NCBI GenBank assembly: GCA_025766275.1
Contig: JAFKAC010000047.1
Span: 248,001 to 312,000, forward strand
Direction of reading: 5' to 3'
DNA: 64,000 nt
From: Lactarius indigo
Taxonomy: Eukaryota; Basidiomycota; Agaricomycetes; Russulales; Russulaceae
This document shows positions 20,866 through 35,600 of this stretch, piece after piece. Each line of letters starts with the position of its first letter. Within the stretch, counting starts at the first letter, position 1. The translations under genes were made by a program, and so were the position numbers. The notes under the pieces are model-generated. The model was given only the letters and a program-made list of their open reading frames with translations. It did no database searches and was not told where the DNA came from.

Positions 20866-23800
20866 CTTTCTCCACCTACGATGTTTGCCCGGAGCACGTC
20901 CCCTGGACACTGGCTGGTGACTCGGATTTCGCCACAGCTGTACGTTGCGCCGTAATTGTTCATGACAACACCCCACCGACTCTTGAAGACGACGACTCTG
21001 GTTATCTCGCTCGGCTTCTCGATCGCCATCACCGGCTGCTTCATTTCCTTGAGCCAATTTTCCACCAAGGCGTACAGTCAAGCCCGACAGGCTTCGATAA
21101 TGGCGTCGCAAGTATATGGCCCGCGTTCCGTCGGCAGACCTCTTCGGATTGGCACATACTTCCCAGTCCTAACTCGCGGTGGATCTCCTGTATCGTGGAA
21201 GGTGGACAGGAGGTCCACTATAATCTATTGACCGGACAATTACTCGTTGGCGGAAAACCCCTTGGAAGACTGCCGCAAGAGATTACGCAGCACTCGACGT
21301 ACACAAGTGTCCTAGGAGCCGTGAGTGTTATCGTCCTCATGACCCACGCTTCTCCACACGTATTCATGTACTCGTTGCAGCGGATTCTCGACATAATTCC
21401 TGCCAACATTCCTGGCATGGAATTTATGACTCGGTCAAATGTGTCAGGGTATCAGGTGGGTTATTACAACTGTTGATGTTGGCCACGGCTAATGCGAGCT
21501 AAAGTTATACTTTTCGCTGCGTGATCGAGATCTAACCATGAAAGCTCGGCGACTAGATGACTCTCGCCTCTTACAGTTGGTTCCACGCACAGTACTCGTT
21601 GGCGATTTCCCGACGGCTTTCGTTGACGACTGCGTACACTGGCTCGACCTCAGCACCGGAGAAGTTGAATTCCGCCCCGTTGAATCCCCCTGGACTCCAA
21701 ATCCGTCTAATTGGCGACTGCGTGTCCATACAGATGATGCCCAGGCCGTGTTCCGCAGGTTTCCTGGCGATGGCGCTGCCCCAGTAGATCTGATCGATAT
21801 TCGTTCCGCCACATTTCGGATGATATCCGGCCAACTCTCGGCAGTGGAATCCCCGAAGCGTATTATCATTACGTATACGCACACAAATCAAACACTAGAA
21901 GCTTCCCTCAGTCGATTGCGCCTCGTATTCTTCGTCAATTATGACTCAGAATTGGAGTGCCGAAGTATGCCGGGCTTCGTTGTTGATGAATGTCAGTCTT
22001 GCGGAACCATGTTCGGACTCAAGAATCGACTTGTCTTATGTCCAAGCAATGGGTCTTCGAAGATGCCGCGACGGGTCATTATTCCACAGGGCCAAATTAC
22101 GTTCGGTTTGGATGGCGACTTCGCCAGAGTTTCCATATCGACGGAAATGGTGCGGGGTGTCTTCTGGCACGAGTACACTATCGACACCGATTTGAGACGC
22201 CTCACTGGAAATGTGGGCCTGCATAGCAAGCTTTACCAATGTTATTTGCATGCGCTTACGAGCCACTGCCTTCCTGATCCCTTACTTGGGCATACTGGAA
22301 CTGAAGAATCCCTGAACATGTTGCAAAGCGCCGCTTTTCTCTCGTTTCAAAGCCTAGACAAGGGTGACGCAGAGCTCTTGGGCCTGATAGGCAACTTGAC
22401 ACCAAAGAGAGTATATTATCCACCACACTTACGGTCTATGGTTACGGTGGAATGGAACGATCTTCCCGTCCTCTCACAGCACCACGACTTCCACACAGCC
22501 GTACATTCTATTCTCGAACACGCAAGTAAAATGGAGGCGCTCAATAACATACCCGTCATCGTTAAAGTACCCTATCAAGACCCGTCGCTGCTGGAACGCT
22601 CAGCCTCTCGTAACAAGGTGTACTACCCACATGACCTGCAAAGCTTAAGGCACTCGTCTTCTTCAATTCCAAAGGACGCCGCATACAAGTCGAGGGATAT
22701 ACTTAACGGGAAAAGCGCTGAGAGTGCTGCCTACAAGATATCATGGACTATATGGAACGCTCGGCCCTATCTTCCTCCTAAGTGGCGTAACTTGTGGGGT
22801 GAAATGCAATTATGGAAATCAATTGGACGAGCCCACGAGCAAATTTCACTACGCTATAGTCGATACTGGCTTTCTTTCGACGCCGCAAAGGACTGGCTCG
22901 GCATATACGATATCTGTCAGGAGGCGGCGTCATGTCACAATCCTCAAAAATCCAAGATCGAATTGGCGTTCAGCCTCTCCGCGGCAAGCTTCAGCAGTTC
23001 CGATCTAGCAGATATCGTTCCGCTTGTTCTAATTTTTGCAACGGACCAAAGATTCCTTAGTCTTACGCATTCTTCAACGCCTCGCTACGAACTTTCAGAT
23101 GGCCTGCAACCAGACCGCGCGCGTTTGCAAAGTATGATATGCCAGTTTCGTCGTCCGATTGATGAAACTCCGGCGCAAACTTTGAAGGTGCGAACACTCG
23201 ACTGGGACCGGGCAGCCGAGGAACGAAGGCAAGAATATCTCAGGATCACCGATCACGAAACGCTAGAGGCTGCACAATCGATAGTGGCACGGTGGCCCGA
23301 GATACACTTTGACATTTCATCGCAATGGTTCGACACACAAGGTTGCCGGGAATGTGTTGAGGATTACCTGCAATCGATTTCCCGGAACATTAATTTCAAG
23401 AACCATATCGATCGTGTACAAGCCATCTTAAACCTTTACGGGACCATTATTCCCCCTGCCATACCCTACGTGTTTTCTCCCCAGTTTAGTGCGAGATCAC
23501 CAAAAGCTTCGTCTCCTTCACTTCAAGAAGTACTTACTGTGACGACGGTGACTGAAAGTGACTCACCACCCTTGCTACTACCAACCAGGGAAGACGATCT
23601 CAGTTCTCTTATTCAGGAGTTCCGAGATTCTGAGGAGCCGTTACTAGGGCTTTATGGGAAAGATATGAACGAGAGTTACCGTGACTTGATGGGGGAAGGG
23701 GCTTCTATCCTCGTCCAGCGCAGCGTTCCCTCTCAGAAGGCTCTACTCCGATATCGCGACCTGTGCTCTAAAAGGAAGGGCGCAATATTTTCTGAGCTTT

Positions 23801-26800
23801 CGGAAGCTCTAGCGCCATCTCAAAAACAGGAAATCGTCGTTAGCGTCTCGGGTCTTTGGCCTCGAATAACGCCGCGATCTCTCCTACGAGAGCTGTCCAG
23901 GGATCGCGTCCACACACTGTCCGACCAGTGGAGACACGCCATCACTCGCTATGCAGTAGCGTTCCTCAAATATCAACAATCTCAGCGCCTGCTTGAGCTT
24001 TCGTCGAGATGTAGGCACGAGGAACTCCTCCGGGAAGCGGAAACAGTTTGCGAAGAAGTAACCGCGGCTTGTTTTCCTGACTGGCTTCTGATACAGGTTA
24101 GTCGATTTACCCGTGGAACTTACAGGCGCTAACTGACGGCGTGTTAGATCGACGCGAACTTCTTGGCACGTCCACTGCAACTAGCAATGGCACGCGAGAT
24201 GATATCTCCTTCGTGTCAGCGCAGTGCATCATTTCAACTCAACATGGGAGAGGGAAAGTCATCTGTTATTGTACCTCTCGTTGCTGCGACGTTAGCCGAC
24301 GGTTCAAACCTCGCGAGAATCGTGACGCTCAAACCTCTATCGAATCAAATGTTCCAACTGCTAATCGGCCGACTTTCTGGTCTCGCTGATCGACGTATTT
24401 TCTATGTTGCATTCTCTCGCAATCTTCGGATGGATGTCTCCATGGTCCAGAGGATCAGCGCCCTATATAGACAATGTGCTGCCGGAGGTGGGATTCTTGT
24501 AGTCCAACCCGAACATCTACTCTCGCAAAAGCTGATGTGCATCGATACTCTCATGACATCCTACGACGACCCCAAGAAATCCCCCGTCGCCACAGAACTC
24601 AGCGTCCTACAGGACTGGTTAGCCAACGGATCGCGCGATGTGCTCGACGAAAGCGACGAGATCCTGCACGCTCGGTATCAATTAGTCTACACCGCGGGCG
24701 AGCAAATGCCTGTTGAAGATCACCCAAATCGTTGGTCCACGACGCAACAGGTGCTCGGTCTATTACGAAAACATGCCGCGCGGTTACACACCAATTTTCC
24801 GCAGACGTTCGAACACGATCAAACAACGAAAGGATTTCCTACCATGCGGGTGCTCGATCGAAGTGTCTCTCGGCGGATATCAGATATCATCACCGAGGAT
24901 GCTCTGAAAGGGCGTTTGTCTACACTTTCACTGGATAATCACCCCGAACTTCACGAGGCTACTCGCCACTTCATCACCCAGAAGGAGGTTTCTCACGAAG
25001 ATCGTGAATTGATCTATTCGCGCTGCGCTGGAACAACTTTATGGAGCGGAATTCTTTTGCTCCGCGGCTCCTCCTTTATGACGAAGGGGTCCTTGCCTAC
25101 GTGCTGAAGGAACGCCGGTGGAGAGTCGACTATGGCCTCGATCCCAGCAGGACCCTATTAGCCGTCCCATACCGTGCAAAGGTAAGCCCATCCGGCGGTC
25201 CAACAAAGGAATGCGGCTAATGGTGACTGCAGGACGTCCCAAGTCTGAGAGCCGAATTTGGTCACCCGGACGTGGCCATCGCGCTAACTTGCCTTAGCTA
25301 TTACTATGGCGGCTTAACAAAGGAACAAGTACTCCAGTGCTTCGGTCTTCTCGCAAAGCTCGATAACCCTAACATGGAATACGACGAGTGGGTCAAATCT
25401 GGGGAAAACATTCCTGACAGACTGCAGCAGATTAACGGCGTAAACACGGACGACGACACTCAAGTCGAAGAATACCTTGTTCCGCTATTCTCGAGGAATA
25501 CAAGAATCATAGATTTCTATCTATCCCAAGTAGTCTTTCCTCGCGCAGCCAAGGAGTTCCCGCATAAACTTTTCACGTCAGCCTGGGATCTGGTAGAAGA
25601 CAAGTCGAATCTCATAACCGGTTTCAGCGGCACCAACGACAACCGACATCTCTTGCCGACATCGATAACTCAGGAGGATCCCATCTCCCAGTTGAGCACC
25701 AATGCCCTTGTATTGCAGTACCTTCTCCAGCCAGAAAACAGCCACTATGAGTGTACCGAAGGTGACAACGGCGAACGCGAATTCGCGGAAGCTTTCTTGC
25801 GGCGATTAGTCAGACAAGACCCTGCGATACGAGTACTATTGGACGTTGGAGCACAAATGCTAGAGCTCCAGAATCAAGAGTTGGCGCAACACTGGCTCGA
25901 CCTTACGCCCCATATCTCAGCGGCTATCTTTTTCGACGAATACGATCATCTCACCGTACTCACTCGGGATGGAACAATCGAACCATTCACCTCATCTCCC
26001 TTCAATCGCCAGCTGTATAAGTGTATCGTATACCTTGACGACGCACATATACGAGGGACGGATCTGAAGCTGCCTCGTGGGACCCGCGCAGCGGTCACGT
26101 TGGGGCCGAAGGTCACGAAAGATAGGCTGTTACGAGGTAAGTTTTATACAAATGAGAGGGAATTAGGCTAAGAGGATGTAGGGTGTATGCGGATGCGGCA
26201 GCTCGGGAAGGGTCAATCGGTGATGTTCTTCGCACCAGGAGAAGTTGATCGTTGCATTCGCGGCCTTATTCCAAGAGGCCAGGAGTCCGAAGATGGCATA
26301 CGCGTGATCGACATACTCCGATGGGCCATGCACGAGACTTGCGAAGATATTTCTCACCATTTCCCATACTGGGCGCAGCAAGGTGTCGACCACCACCGGC
26401 GGTTTTCAGCGTACAAACAATACCGTTCCACCGGTGACCTAACAGCCCTGAAGGGTGCCTGGTTACAGCGCTCCTCTAGGACTCTGGAAGAGATGTACGA
26501 CCCGGTTTCGAAGGCACAAAACGCTGGGTTGTACCGAGAAACAAAGGACATACCGTCTCTGCGTCGCCGGCTGGATCTTCTTGGAGTAACTCAGTTGGCC
26601 GATGTTAGGATGGCGGAAGAGCAAGGGCGAGAGGTGAGTTATGAGGTTGAGCGGGAACGTCAGGTCGAGCGCCCCCCGAATGTCAAACCCGCAACGCATG
26701 GCACCTGCAACGACATCCGTACGTTCGTTCGTACCGGAGAACTCCCTCAGCATTTGACGCACATCATTCCATTGCTTGCACCCACCGGGATCGACAAGGC

Positions 26801-27431
26801 CTTGGATTCGACAACAGAGTGGTCTCCATCTCCACTTGCGACAGTTGATTTTGCCACCACAACGAAGTACCAGTACCTCAGCGACGAGCCCCTGGCAGAT
26901 TATCTCCGCCCAGTCAATTGGGTCGTATCGAGCGGATTTGGGAAGAACAGCGTCGCGATCGTCATTAGTCCATATGATGCGAACAAGCTGCTCCCCATCA
27001 TACGCAAGAGCGACAAGGTGCGACTGCATATCTACGCACCGCGAGTCACTGCCTCCATGCGGTCCTTCTCGGACCTCACATTCCACGTAATCCCTCGGTT
27101 GCCAGCGACAGCAGCATGGACAGCCCCCGCACACATGCGAACGGAGTTGGATCTGTTTGCGGGTCAACTCTATTTCGACAGCAGAGATGAGTACGAGAGG
27201 GTGTGTGTGTTATTTTCGTTGCGCATGGCGCATCCGGGTGCGAAGCAGATCGAAGTCGATGGGTTCGTGCGTCCGGAGTATCGTACGGGCGAAGAATCGC
27301 CGTTTTCCGTCAGCATGATAGCTACGTTCAAGAGGCTGACAGGGTTGCGAAGGAAGGGAATGGGTTACGATAAGACGCACCTTGGACGTGTTCTAGATGC
27401 TCGTCCTTTGAACGGTGAGTTTATGTCGTAG

Positions 27432-29641
27432 GTCGAGCCGGAGAACTGGGACCCGGAATCACGAGAGTTGTCGCGTGTTCCATCATAGTTACGGTAGAAT
27501 GTACGAGTTCCTGGTTTCGAAAGACTCACAGTAGATTTGCTGCTTGGTCAGTTGTAAGTTAGTACCTCCGCGATTGTGCCTGATAATGGAAAATGGAAGG
27601 GACTGTGATCTGGGGCGTGTACTATGTAGAACCCGACCTGATGATCCACGAGGTACCGGCGGTCCACGAGTAACAATGTTGTACAGCATCGTGACGTAGA
27701 CCTTCCTCTGCGCCCCATTGTGGTGGTTCTAGCCCTCGGCGTTACCACGTTACCACTGTACATGTCTTAACGCTGACCGAGCAGAGTCACCGCTTCAACT
27801 TGAACACCAAGATCGCCAATCATTTTACCCAGGGTAAGCACTCTGATTCTCCATCGTTTCAGGTCCGAATCGATATTGAGGCCATGGGATCCATCAGTAT
27901 TTCCTTGCAGGCGCCTCTTTTAGAGCGCTCGATACCGCTTAGTCCTTCGGGAGCCCGTTTTCATCTTGGTCCCTTGCTTGCTTGTCGATGTTTTCTGTAC
28001 AGTAATTCTAAGCGAAGAGGATGGCGAAGGAGCAGATTGCGGGCACTATTACGGAGCACAGGTGAGGCTGTCGATGTACTCTAGTTGATTGTTCGTGCCA
28101 CACTTGGGTCTGCTGGCGGCCTAATGCAGAATTTTCGTCGGTATTAGCTCTGCTGTTTCCGCTTTGGAGAAAGTGTCTATGTGTTCAATCAGTTTGTCTC
28201 TTCAGTGCCCTATCGGGTTGGACCTCTATGTAGGCCTATGGTATGCAAATGATGATAGGTAATGACGTTAGGTCGTTGGATCGATTGGTTCTAGCGAGCA
28301 GCCGAGATACTACTGAGAGAAAATTGGATAAGTTTTCGGAGAAGGGAATATTTCTGCCAACAAAAGCACCCCAATAGAGTTTCTATGATGGCTTCGAGAG
28401 ATCTACTGAACCGCTGATGTGGATGTATCTACCCCAGACCGAATGGTAGATCAATCAAATTGCAGTTGATGGTCAAACACCCAATCCCGACATTTGTTGT
28501 CTTGTGCCGATGGCCATCGGCATTGGCACGTAGGTTTGTGTATGTGGTTTGGAACCCATCTAGGTGAGAGAATGTCAAAGCAGCGCATGGAGTGAGGTTT
28601 TCTTTATCGTACAATGCGTCTGTGTGAGCACTGTGAGCACACGTGAGCCTTCGCATTCAAGAGTCTCTTCGCGCCGTTCTACCTTATTCTATAGGATTCG
28701 CCCCATTTTCCATGCGTCATAGGCGGTAGAGGTATGGTGGGTTACTCGATGGGTTTGGTTTGTTAATAAACCGTACCCGAGGTCCTCAGCACGTCCGAGT
28801 CGTAGGGTCACGCGACTCATTTCGGGCTAGTACGCGGGATTTACGCTGGGTGAACAAGAGGAGACGATTTGTATTCCGAAAGAGGAAATAGGTCTCCGCT
28901 GGTCCGAGTTTGATAGCTGTAAGTCCGACTCAGGCACATTTCATCATGAAACCCAGGCTCATGGTATTCGGTCACGGCATTGTTTTCCATCGAATGGGAC
29001 GTTACTTGGACTCTCACAGTCACATTAAATTTTCTGTCGAAGTATGCGCCGCCTCCTTTCCGCCGTACCCGCTGATCTTAGGTCGATTGTTCTATCCTGT
29101 CGGAGGTGTAACAACCGGCGTTGAATAAAACGTCTGTGGTCTTCGAGAACTCTTCTTTTTTTTTTTTGGATCAATATTTATTCTGGGATGCGTAACTGAG
29201 TTACAGCTTCAAGAACTCTTCCAGTGGTCTAGGGTGGATGTAGGATCGGCTTCACGTCTGGCGGGCGACATCTCATCTAAGGACAGTCCTGTCAGACATC
29301 CTTTCATGACAAGGAAGATTTCCACTTGATATTACAAGGCAGACAACGGGAGCTTTGTGTTTCACTGTCACGACTCGGACCAGGTGATGTGGGCCATTAA
29401 ACGTAACGAACAGACGAATGCGATGGACAAGATTAGGGCCTATGGTGCGTCATCTTGAGATCTTTTGGCAATTCTTTTCCGAATCATGGTTCGCTAGAAA
29501 TTTCTTCTGACGCCTGGTGGTCATGAACGTGTACTGTGACGTGCACAATTCGTCACCTTTGTTGACTCACGGCGCTTATGGTGGCGATATTAGTGACCTG
29601 TGGCAAGGGTTCTTCCCATCTTTCGTTCGCCATTCCCCCCT
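27432..29641. other. Spacer between giant gene copies; duplicated upstream DNA
   Basis: No gene supported. 27,432-27,560 matches the downstream flank of copy B (39,250-39,370), and 27,550-29,640 matches the upstream flank of copy A (8715-10,480), so the breakpoint of the tandem duplication lies near 27,550. The copy B promoter must be here; no clear TATA box was seen. A small poly(A)-tailed insertion at 29,155-29,206 is absent from the copy A side. Confidence 0.7.
29155..29206 (-). mobile_element. Tiny retroposed mRNA 3' end with poly(A) tail
   Basis: A 52-bp insertion flanked by 14-bp direct repeats (29141-29154 and 29207-29220, one mismatch). Read on the minus strand it is about 39 nt ending in CAGAATAAATATTGATCC and then a run of 12 A, with the AATAAA signal about 10 nt before the tail. 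The homologous spot upstream of copy A (about 10,115) lacks it. This is the form of a 5'-truncated retroposed transcript. Confidence 0.7.
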
Positions 29642-32600
29642 ATGTCCCTCTCACTCACTGATATTGATTCTGATGTCTTGCGCTCTGTATTTGAGCATGT
29701 GTTCCTTCCCCCGGAGCTTCCCCAAAAGGCCCCAGAAGTGGAAGCCGAACGCGGGACGAATATGGCATTGTGCCACATCCTCATACACGCTGCAGCAACT
29801 TTCCACCAGTATCTCCCGCCCTCCAAGAAGCTCGTATGGACTCATATGCAGAAGATGATGGGATCCATCCACCGGTCTGCAAGGGCCCCGCTGATAGAAG
29901 CGGAACTCGAAGGCATCTTATCAGATCTTGCCGTCGGAGGTGGGCCTGATTACCACTCGCATGTCGCATCGCTATTTACCTTCGCTTTCAGATATATTTG
30001 TAATGCACGTTCGAGCCCAGAACGCTGCTGTTGTAGTTCGCGTGCTTATCGATCACGTTCGATTCGAGATGTTCGAGGTCTCCCCGCAAGCCAGCGTCGT
30101 TATGTCCACTAGCGGAAAGCTCCTTTGCTCCTATCCCGGACCTGCAGTCCAGGTCTCCCCTGAGATATTTTCCAACACGTATTTTCTTCCGGAGCTCGCC
30201 TCATTTCTCATTCAAATGGACATCGATGTGTTGGATTCCACTGCGACTACGACCAAAGCGGGATCTACTGTACGGGAAGTCCGCGAGAGCGCTCACCCAC
30301 GATATATATCCGAACTGTTAGTGGGTATTCTTAGAGGCTTTGGTCAACCTGCCTCTGTAGATCGTATCACGAAACGGATAGCGGACGAGGTACTTTGGAA
30401 AGATGCCTACAAACCGTGGCGCCGATCTCCTTTGTGGCTGGTCACCAAGGTGGCCCTGCAAACATCCCTGGATCGTGGCATGTACAAGACGTTTATGCTC
30501 TTTTTCCATGCCCACATCCTCCGAATCTGCGTCCAAAGGGGCTTTCCAAGCGAGGCGCTCTATTTGATGAGGGTCAAGATGGCGCGACGTCTTTCGAAGC
30601 TGGGTCCCGCTGTTTCGGACGGGGTCTATCAAGTTGTATACGACACGGCAAAGGAGACCGAGGAGCTTCTTCAGAATCGATGGACAAGTTTCCAGAAGAT
30701 CCAGTCGACTTCACCGCCGTGGGACCCCGATGAGCTAGGCTTCATCAGGGACACCGCAATCACTCTCAACAACTCACGCTCATACGTCATGAAAGCACTT
30801 GATCCATCGTCTCACAGCTACTCGCCGAAGCCATTTAACCCTTCCCACCGGCCACGTCTCGCTGATACAACCGACTTTCGTCGATTTTCAGGCGGCCAAC
30901 TCGACTCAGCTGTTGCCAACGATAGGCACATTGCTCTCGCGGACTTTGAGTTGTCCGTCGAGAGATATCTGGATTCTTGGGTCGATTCATTTCCGCATGG
31001 CGACGACGCTTCAGGCGTAATCGCTTCCTGTGTCGAACAGTATTTCGCCAATGCGAAGAGTATCTACGGAGCCAATCCCGAGGAGAACTCCGTTATGATT
31101 TTGACCATCATGGATCTTTGGAAAGCACTGGATACCTTAGCTATCCGCCAGTGCCCCCTCATAAGTTCTTATTCACCGGAAATTCCTCGAGACTTCCTTC
31201 ATCCTCTACTCCTTCGTCGCTCTGGTTCCGTGCGTCGTGCCGAACTCATTGAAAAGTATATTTTGCAGCGACACGACCAAGCCTCCTGTCCGACGTCCAT
31301 TTTTTCCGACAATGCCACTGAACTTTCGTTCGCTGTGCGATACTACGGTGATTCTCCACAGTTACAACAACTCTACGCCGATATCTACCAACGTGCGTTG
31401 CGGGAGCGAGAGGAAAAGCGTACCGAGCTGAGAGTCTTAAATGAAAGGCGACGATCACTGAAGAACGAGGAATCAAGGATGGAACATACTTGCTGGACTA
31501 GCAGCTCGCCGTGGAGACAGTATTGCCAAAAATGTCAAACGAACGCCGAGGCTGATGGGCTGAGGATTACCGTCCATGAGTGGCCACTCCCGCAAGCAAC
31601 ACTCCAAGCCCAGTTTGTAGTCTTCGAGCTTTCTCCACCACGCGCGTTTTCCACGTGGCGGGAGATAACCTACAAGATTCTCTACGACATAGGATCGCCC
31701 AACGCTGCTGATTATGCTGAACCCAAACTTTTCTTAGATGCCTACTCTGGTCTAAGCTATTGCGCAGTGCGTCATGAATACCACCGGATCACGATTGCGT
31801 CCACCACAAAATCGTTCTCCGACCAAAGCCATTACAAGACTGTCGGGATTCCTGCAGACGATTATGATGTCTTACTCAACAACGGGCTATCTTTCAAATT
31901 GTATGACCGCAAGGCCAACTCGTGGGCAGCACGGCCTTTTCTTGGATCTACCCTCACAAGGTTCTGCACACCTCCTATCCCCATCTCATCTCCGTACGAC
32001 AAGGTCCACTCCTTTGTTTCTGGAACGCACCATACGTCGAATGAGGTGATCGCCGCTCAGGCTGACTGTCCCCTGGAGCTGAGCCTTCATGAGTATATGG
32101 CGTTTGCTGGGTTGCGCAGCGGGCCACGTTTGCAATGGTTGAACATAGCAAGGGAACTGTCGTCGCCTTCGCTCTCACTTCGCCGCGAGGAGGTACATAC
32201 GCTGATCACCCAAGCAGCATGGCAACTTGGCCCGCTGTCGGACGGGGAGCGCGAATGGCACACCGATCTTGGCTACCCAAGTTTCGGAAGGACAATCCTG
32301 AAAGAACTAGAGGCCCTGCTTGGAAGAATAAAAGCCAATTGGCAGGAGGAAGTCACCGTCAGAACAATTGGTATGTCAGACTCCACTCTTTGTCGCGTGC
32401 TGCCTTTTACTCAACACTCTCTAGCTCTCCTTACCAGCCGCCTCCTCTCTTCTGCGCTCGATCCCGATATTTGTCGAAGCGGATGCATGCTATTGCGGGA
32501 GGTCCGGAGTGTATTACATAAGTGGATTGGCGAGCTTAGTTCGAAGCTGGAAACTGCCGACGACGAAAAGACGCGCAACGACCTGCATCGACGGCTATGT

Positions 32601-35600
32601 ATATTGGCGACTACATGTCTCTCCACCTACGATGTTCGCCCGGAGCATATCCCATGGGCGCTGTCTAGTAACTCGGATTTCGCCATAGCTGTGCATTGCG
32701 CAGTAGTCGTTCACGACAACACCCCACCGACTCTTAAAGACGACGACTCTGGTTATCTAACTCGACTCCTCAATCGCCATCGCCGGCTACTTCATCTGCT
32801 TGAGCCAATTCTCCTACAAGGCGTACGGTTGAACCCAATGGGCTTCGATGACGGCCTCGCAAACGTATGGAAAGGGTTCCGTCGGCAGACCTCTTCTGAT
32901 TGGCACGTGCTTCCTAATCATAACTCGCGGTGGATCTCCTGTCGCGTGGAAGGTGGACAAGAAGTTCATCTAAACATTTTGACCGGGCAATTACTCATTG
33001 GTGGAAATCCCCTTGGAAGACTTCCGCAAGAGATCATTGGACATTCCACATATGAAAGCGTCCTAGGAACCGTGAGTGTTATCGCTATTTTGGTTCGCAG
33101 GTGCTCATGTACTCTTTGCAGCGGATTCTGGACATAATTCCCGGCGACGTCCCTGGCATGGAATTCATGGCTCGGTCGAATGTGTCAGGGTATCGGGTGA
33201 GTTATTGTCATCGTTGGTGTCAGGAAGCGACTAATAGTATGAGCTAAAGATATACTTTTCGCTACGTGATCGAGATCTAATACTGCAAGCTCGGTTACCA
33301 GAAGACTCTCGACTCTTACAATTGGTTCCACGTGGGGTATTCGTTGGCGACTTCCCGAAGCCTTTCGTGGATGACTATGTACACTGGCTCGACCTCGGCA
33401 CCGGAGAAGTTGAATTCCGCCCCGTTGAATCTTCTTGGACTCCAGATCCGTCTAATTGGCGGCTCTCGATCCTTACAGATCATCCCCGGTTCCTATCCCG
33501 CAAAATCTCTGGAGGTAGCGCCACCACAGTCGACCTAATTGATACTCGTTCCTCCACGTTTCAAATGGTATCCCGCCTACTCTCTGTACTCGAATCTCCG
33601 GAACATATTGTCATCACGTGCACCAACCGAGCGCTAGAAGCTTCCCTCAATCGATTGCGCCTCGTATTCTTCGTCAATCAGAACTCGGAATTGGAGTGTC
33701 GAAGCACGCCGGGCTACGTCGTTGATGATTTTCAGTCTTCCGGAACTATGTTTGGACTCAAAAATCAACTTGTCTTGCGCCCGAGCAAAGGGTCTCCGGA
33801 GATGTCCCGACGCGTCATCATTCCACAAGGAGATGTCGAATTTGGCTTGAATGGCGATTTCACCAGTGTCTCCATAAACACGGGAGCGGCGCGGCATGTC
33901 CACTGGCATGAGTACACTATCGACACCGATCTGGGACGCCTCACCGGAAATGTGAGCCTGCGTAGCAAGCTATACCAATGTTATTTGCACGCGCTCACCA
34001 GCCACTGCCTCCCCGACCCGCTACTTGGGCATACTGGAACTGAAGAATCCCTGAACATGTTGCAAAGCGCCGCTTTTCTGTCGTTTCAAAGACTAAGCAA
34101 GGATGACGCAAAGTTCTTGGACCTCCTAAGCGACTTGACACCAAGCAGAGTATATTACCCGCCACATCTACAGTCGATGATTACGGTGGAATGGAACGAC
34201 CTTCCTGTCCTCTCACAGCACCACGACTTTCACGCAACCGTACTTTCCATTCTCGATCACGCACGTGCAGTGGAGGCGCTTTACGACAAACCCGCCGACT
34301 TCGATATTCGTCGTCGAGACGATTCGTTGCTGAACCGCGCCGCTTCTCGTAACAGGGTATACTACCCACACGACTTGCAAAGCTCACGGTATTCGTCCTC
34401 TTCAATTCCGGAGGACACCATATATGCGTCACGTGACGTAGCTGATGCGGGAAGCGCTGAACATGCCGCCTACCAGACGTCATGGTCTGTATGGAACGCT
34501 CAGCCCTGTCTTCCGCATAAATGGTTCAAGCTATGGGATGAAATGCAGTCGTGGAGATCAATTGGCCCGGCCCAAGAGCATATTTCACTACGCTACAGTC
34601 GGTACTGGTTTTCTGTCAACGCCGCAAAGGACTGGCTTGGCATATATGACATATGTCAGGAGGCGTTATATCGCGATCCTCAAGAGTCAAAGATCAAACT
34701 GGCGTTCAGTCTCTCCTCGGCAAGCTTCAGCAGTTCCGACAGTGCAGATATCGTTCCGCTTGTTCTAATTTTTGCAACAGACCAAAGGCTCCGTGGTCTT
34801 ACACGCCCTTCAATACCCCACTATTTGCTTTCAGATGGCACGAACCCAGACCGCGCACGTTTGCTAAATATGATATATTATTTTCGTCGTCCGATACATC
34901 AAACTCCGGCGCAATCTTTGGGGGTGCAAGCAACCGACTGGGAACGGGCGGCTGAGGAGCGAAACAGGGAATATTTCAGGATCATCCATCACGAAGAGCA
35001 ATTGGCCGCACAATCTATAGTAGAACAGTGGCCCAGGAGACACTACGATCTTCCGCAACAATGGTTCGACACACAAGGTTGCAGGGAACGCGTCGAGAGT
35101 TACCTGCAATCGGTTTCCCAAAATATCGATTTCAGGGCCCATATAAATAATCTACAGACCATCATTTCGAGCCGTTACGGGCCCAGTATTCCACCTGAAG
35201 TACCCTACGTGTTTTCTCCCCACTTTAGCGCGAGGCCACCAAAAGCGTCATCTCCTTCACTTCGAGAAGTACTGATGTCTCGAGCCAACTTCTCACGCCC
35301 ACCGACTCGCGAACAACCATCGTCCAGCTGCGCTATACCATCCACTATTGCGACGATAGCGACTGAAAGTAACTCACTACCAACAGGGGAAGATGGCCTC
35401 GGTTCTCTTATTCAGGAGCTCCGGAATTCTCGGGAGCCGTTACTACAGCTCTACGGAGACGACCTGAACAAGAGTTACGGCGATTTGCTAAGAAAAAGGG
35501 CTTCTTTCCTCGTTCAGCGCAGCGTTCCTCCTAAAGAAGCTTTACTCCGATATCGCGACCTGTGCTCTGAAAAGAAGGACGCGATATTTTCTGAGCTTTC

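Larger units (their letters stand above)
10482..27431 (+). pseudogene. Giant P-loop (DUF6606/DUF3638/DUF3645-type) gene, copy A, disrupted
   Basis: Exon parts are 10482-10779, 10832-13453 plus 20866-21320 (one exon split by the Plavaka insertion), 21381-21455, 21505-24096, 24148-25181, 25233-26136 and 26182-27431. Every exon aligns with the intact copy B at 29642. Two lesions are visible. First, the 7.4 kb Plavaka transposon breaks exon 2 at about codon 973. Second, one G is missing from a GGG run at 25066-25067 (copy B 36876-36879 region), so the frame shifts and stops about 12 codons later, after the P-loop domain. All other exons and splice sites remain open, including GEGKSS (Walker A) and DESDE (Walker B-like), so inactivation is recent. 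Residue 1 opens MSLTDIDIDS followed by HVFLPPKLPQ, typical of the family N-terminus. A truncated product from either half cannot be ruled out. Confidence 0.88.

Noticed and set aside
20803..21111. Minus-strand open frames across the right Plavaka end
   Set aside because: They run through the inverted repeat into the antisense of a giant-gene exon that is open on the plus strand and conserved in copy B.
26463..27167. Long minus-strand open frame (234 codons), also present at 38,290-38,979
   Set aside because: Antisense shadow of the last giant-gene exon; it recurs in both copies only because the sense strand is conserved.
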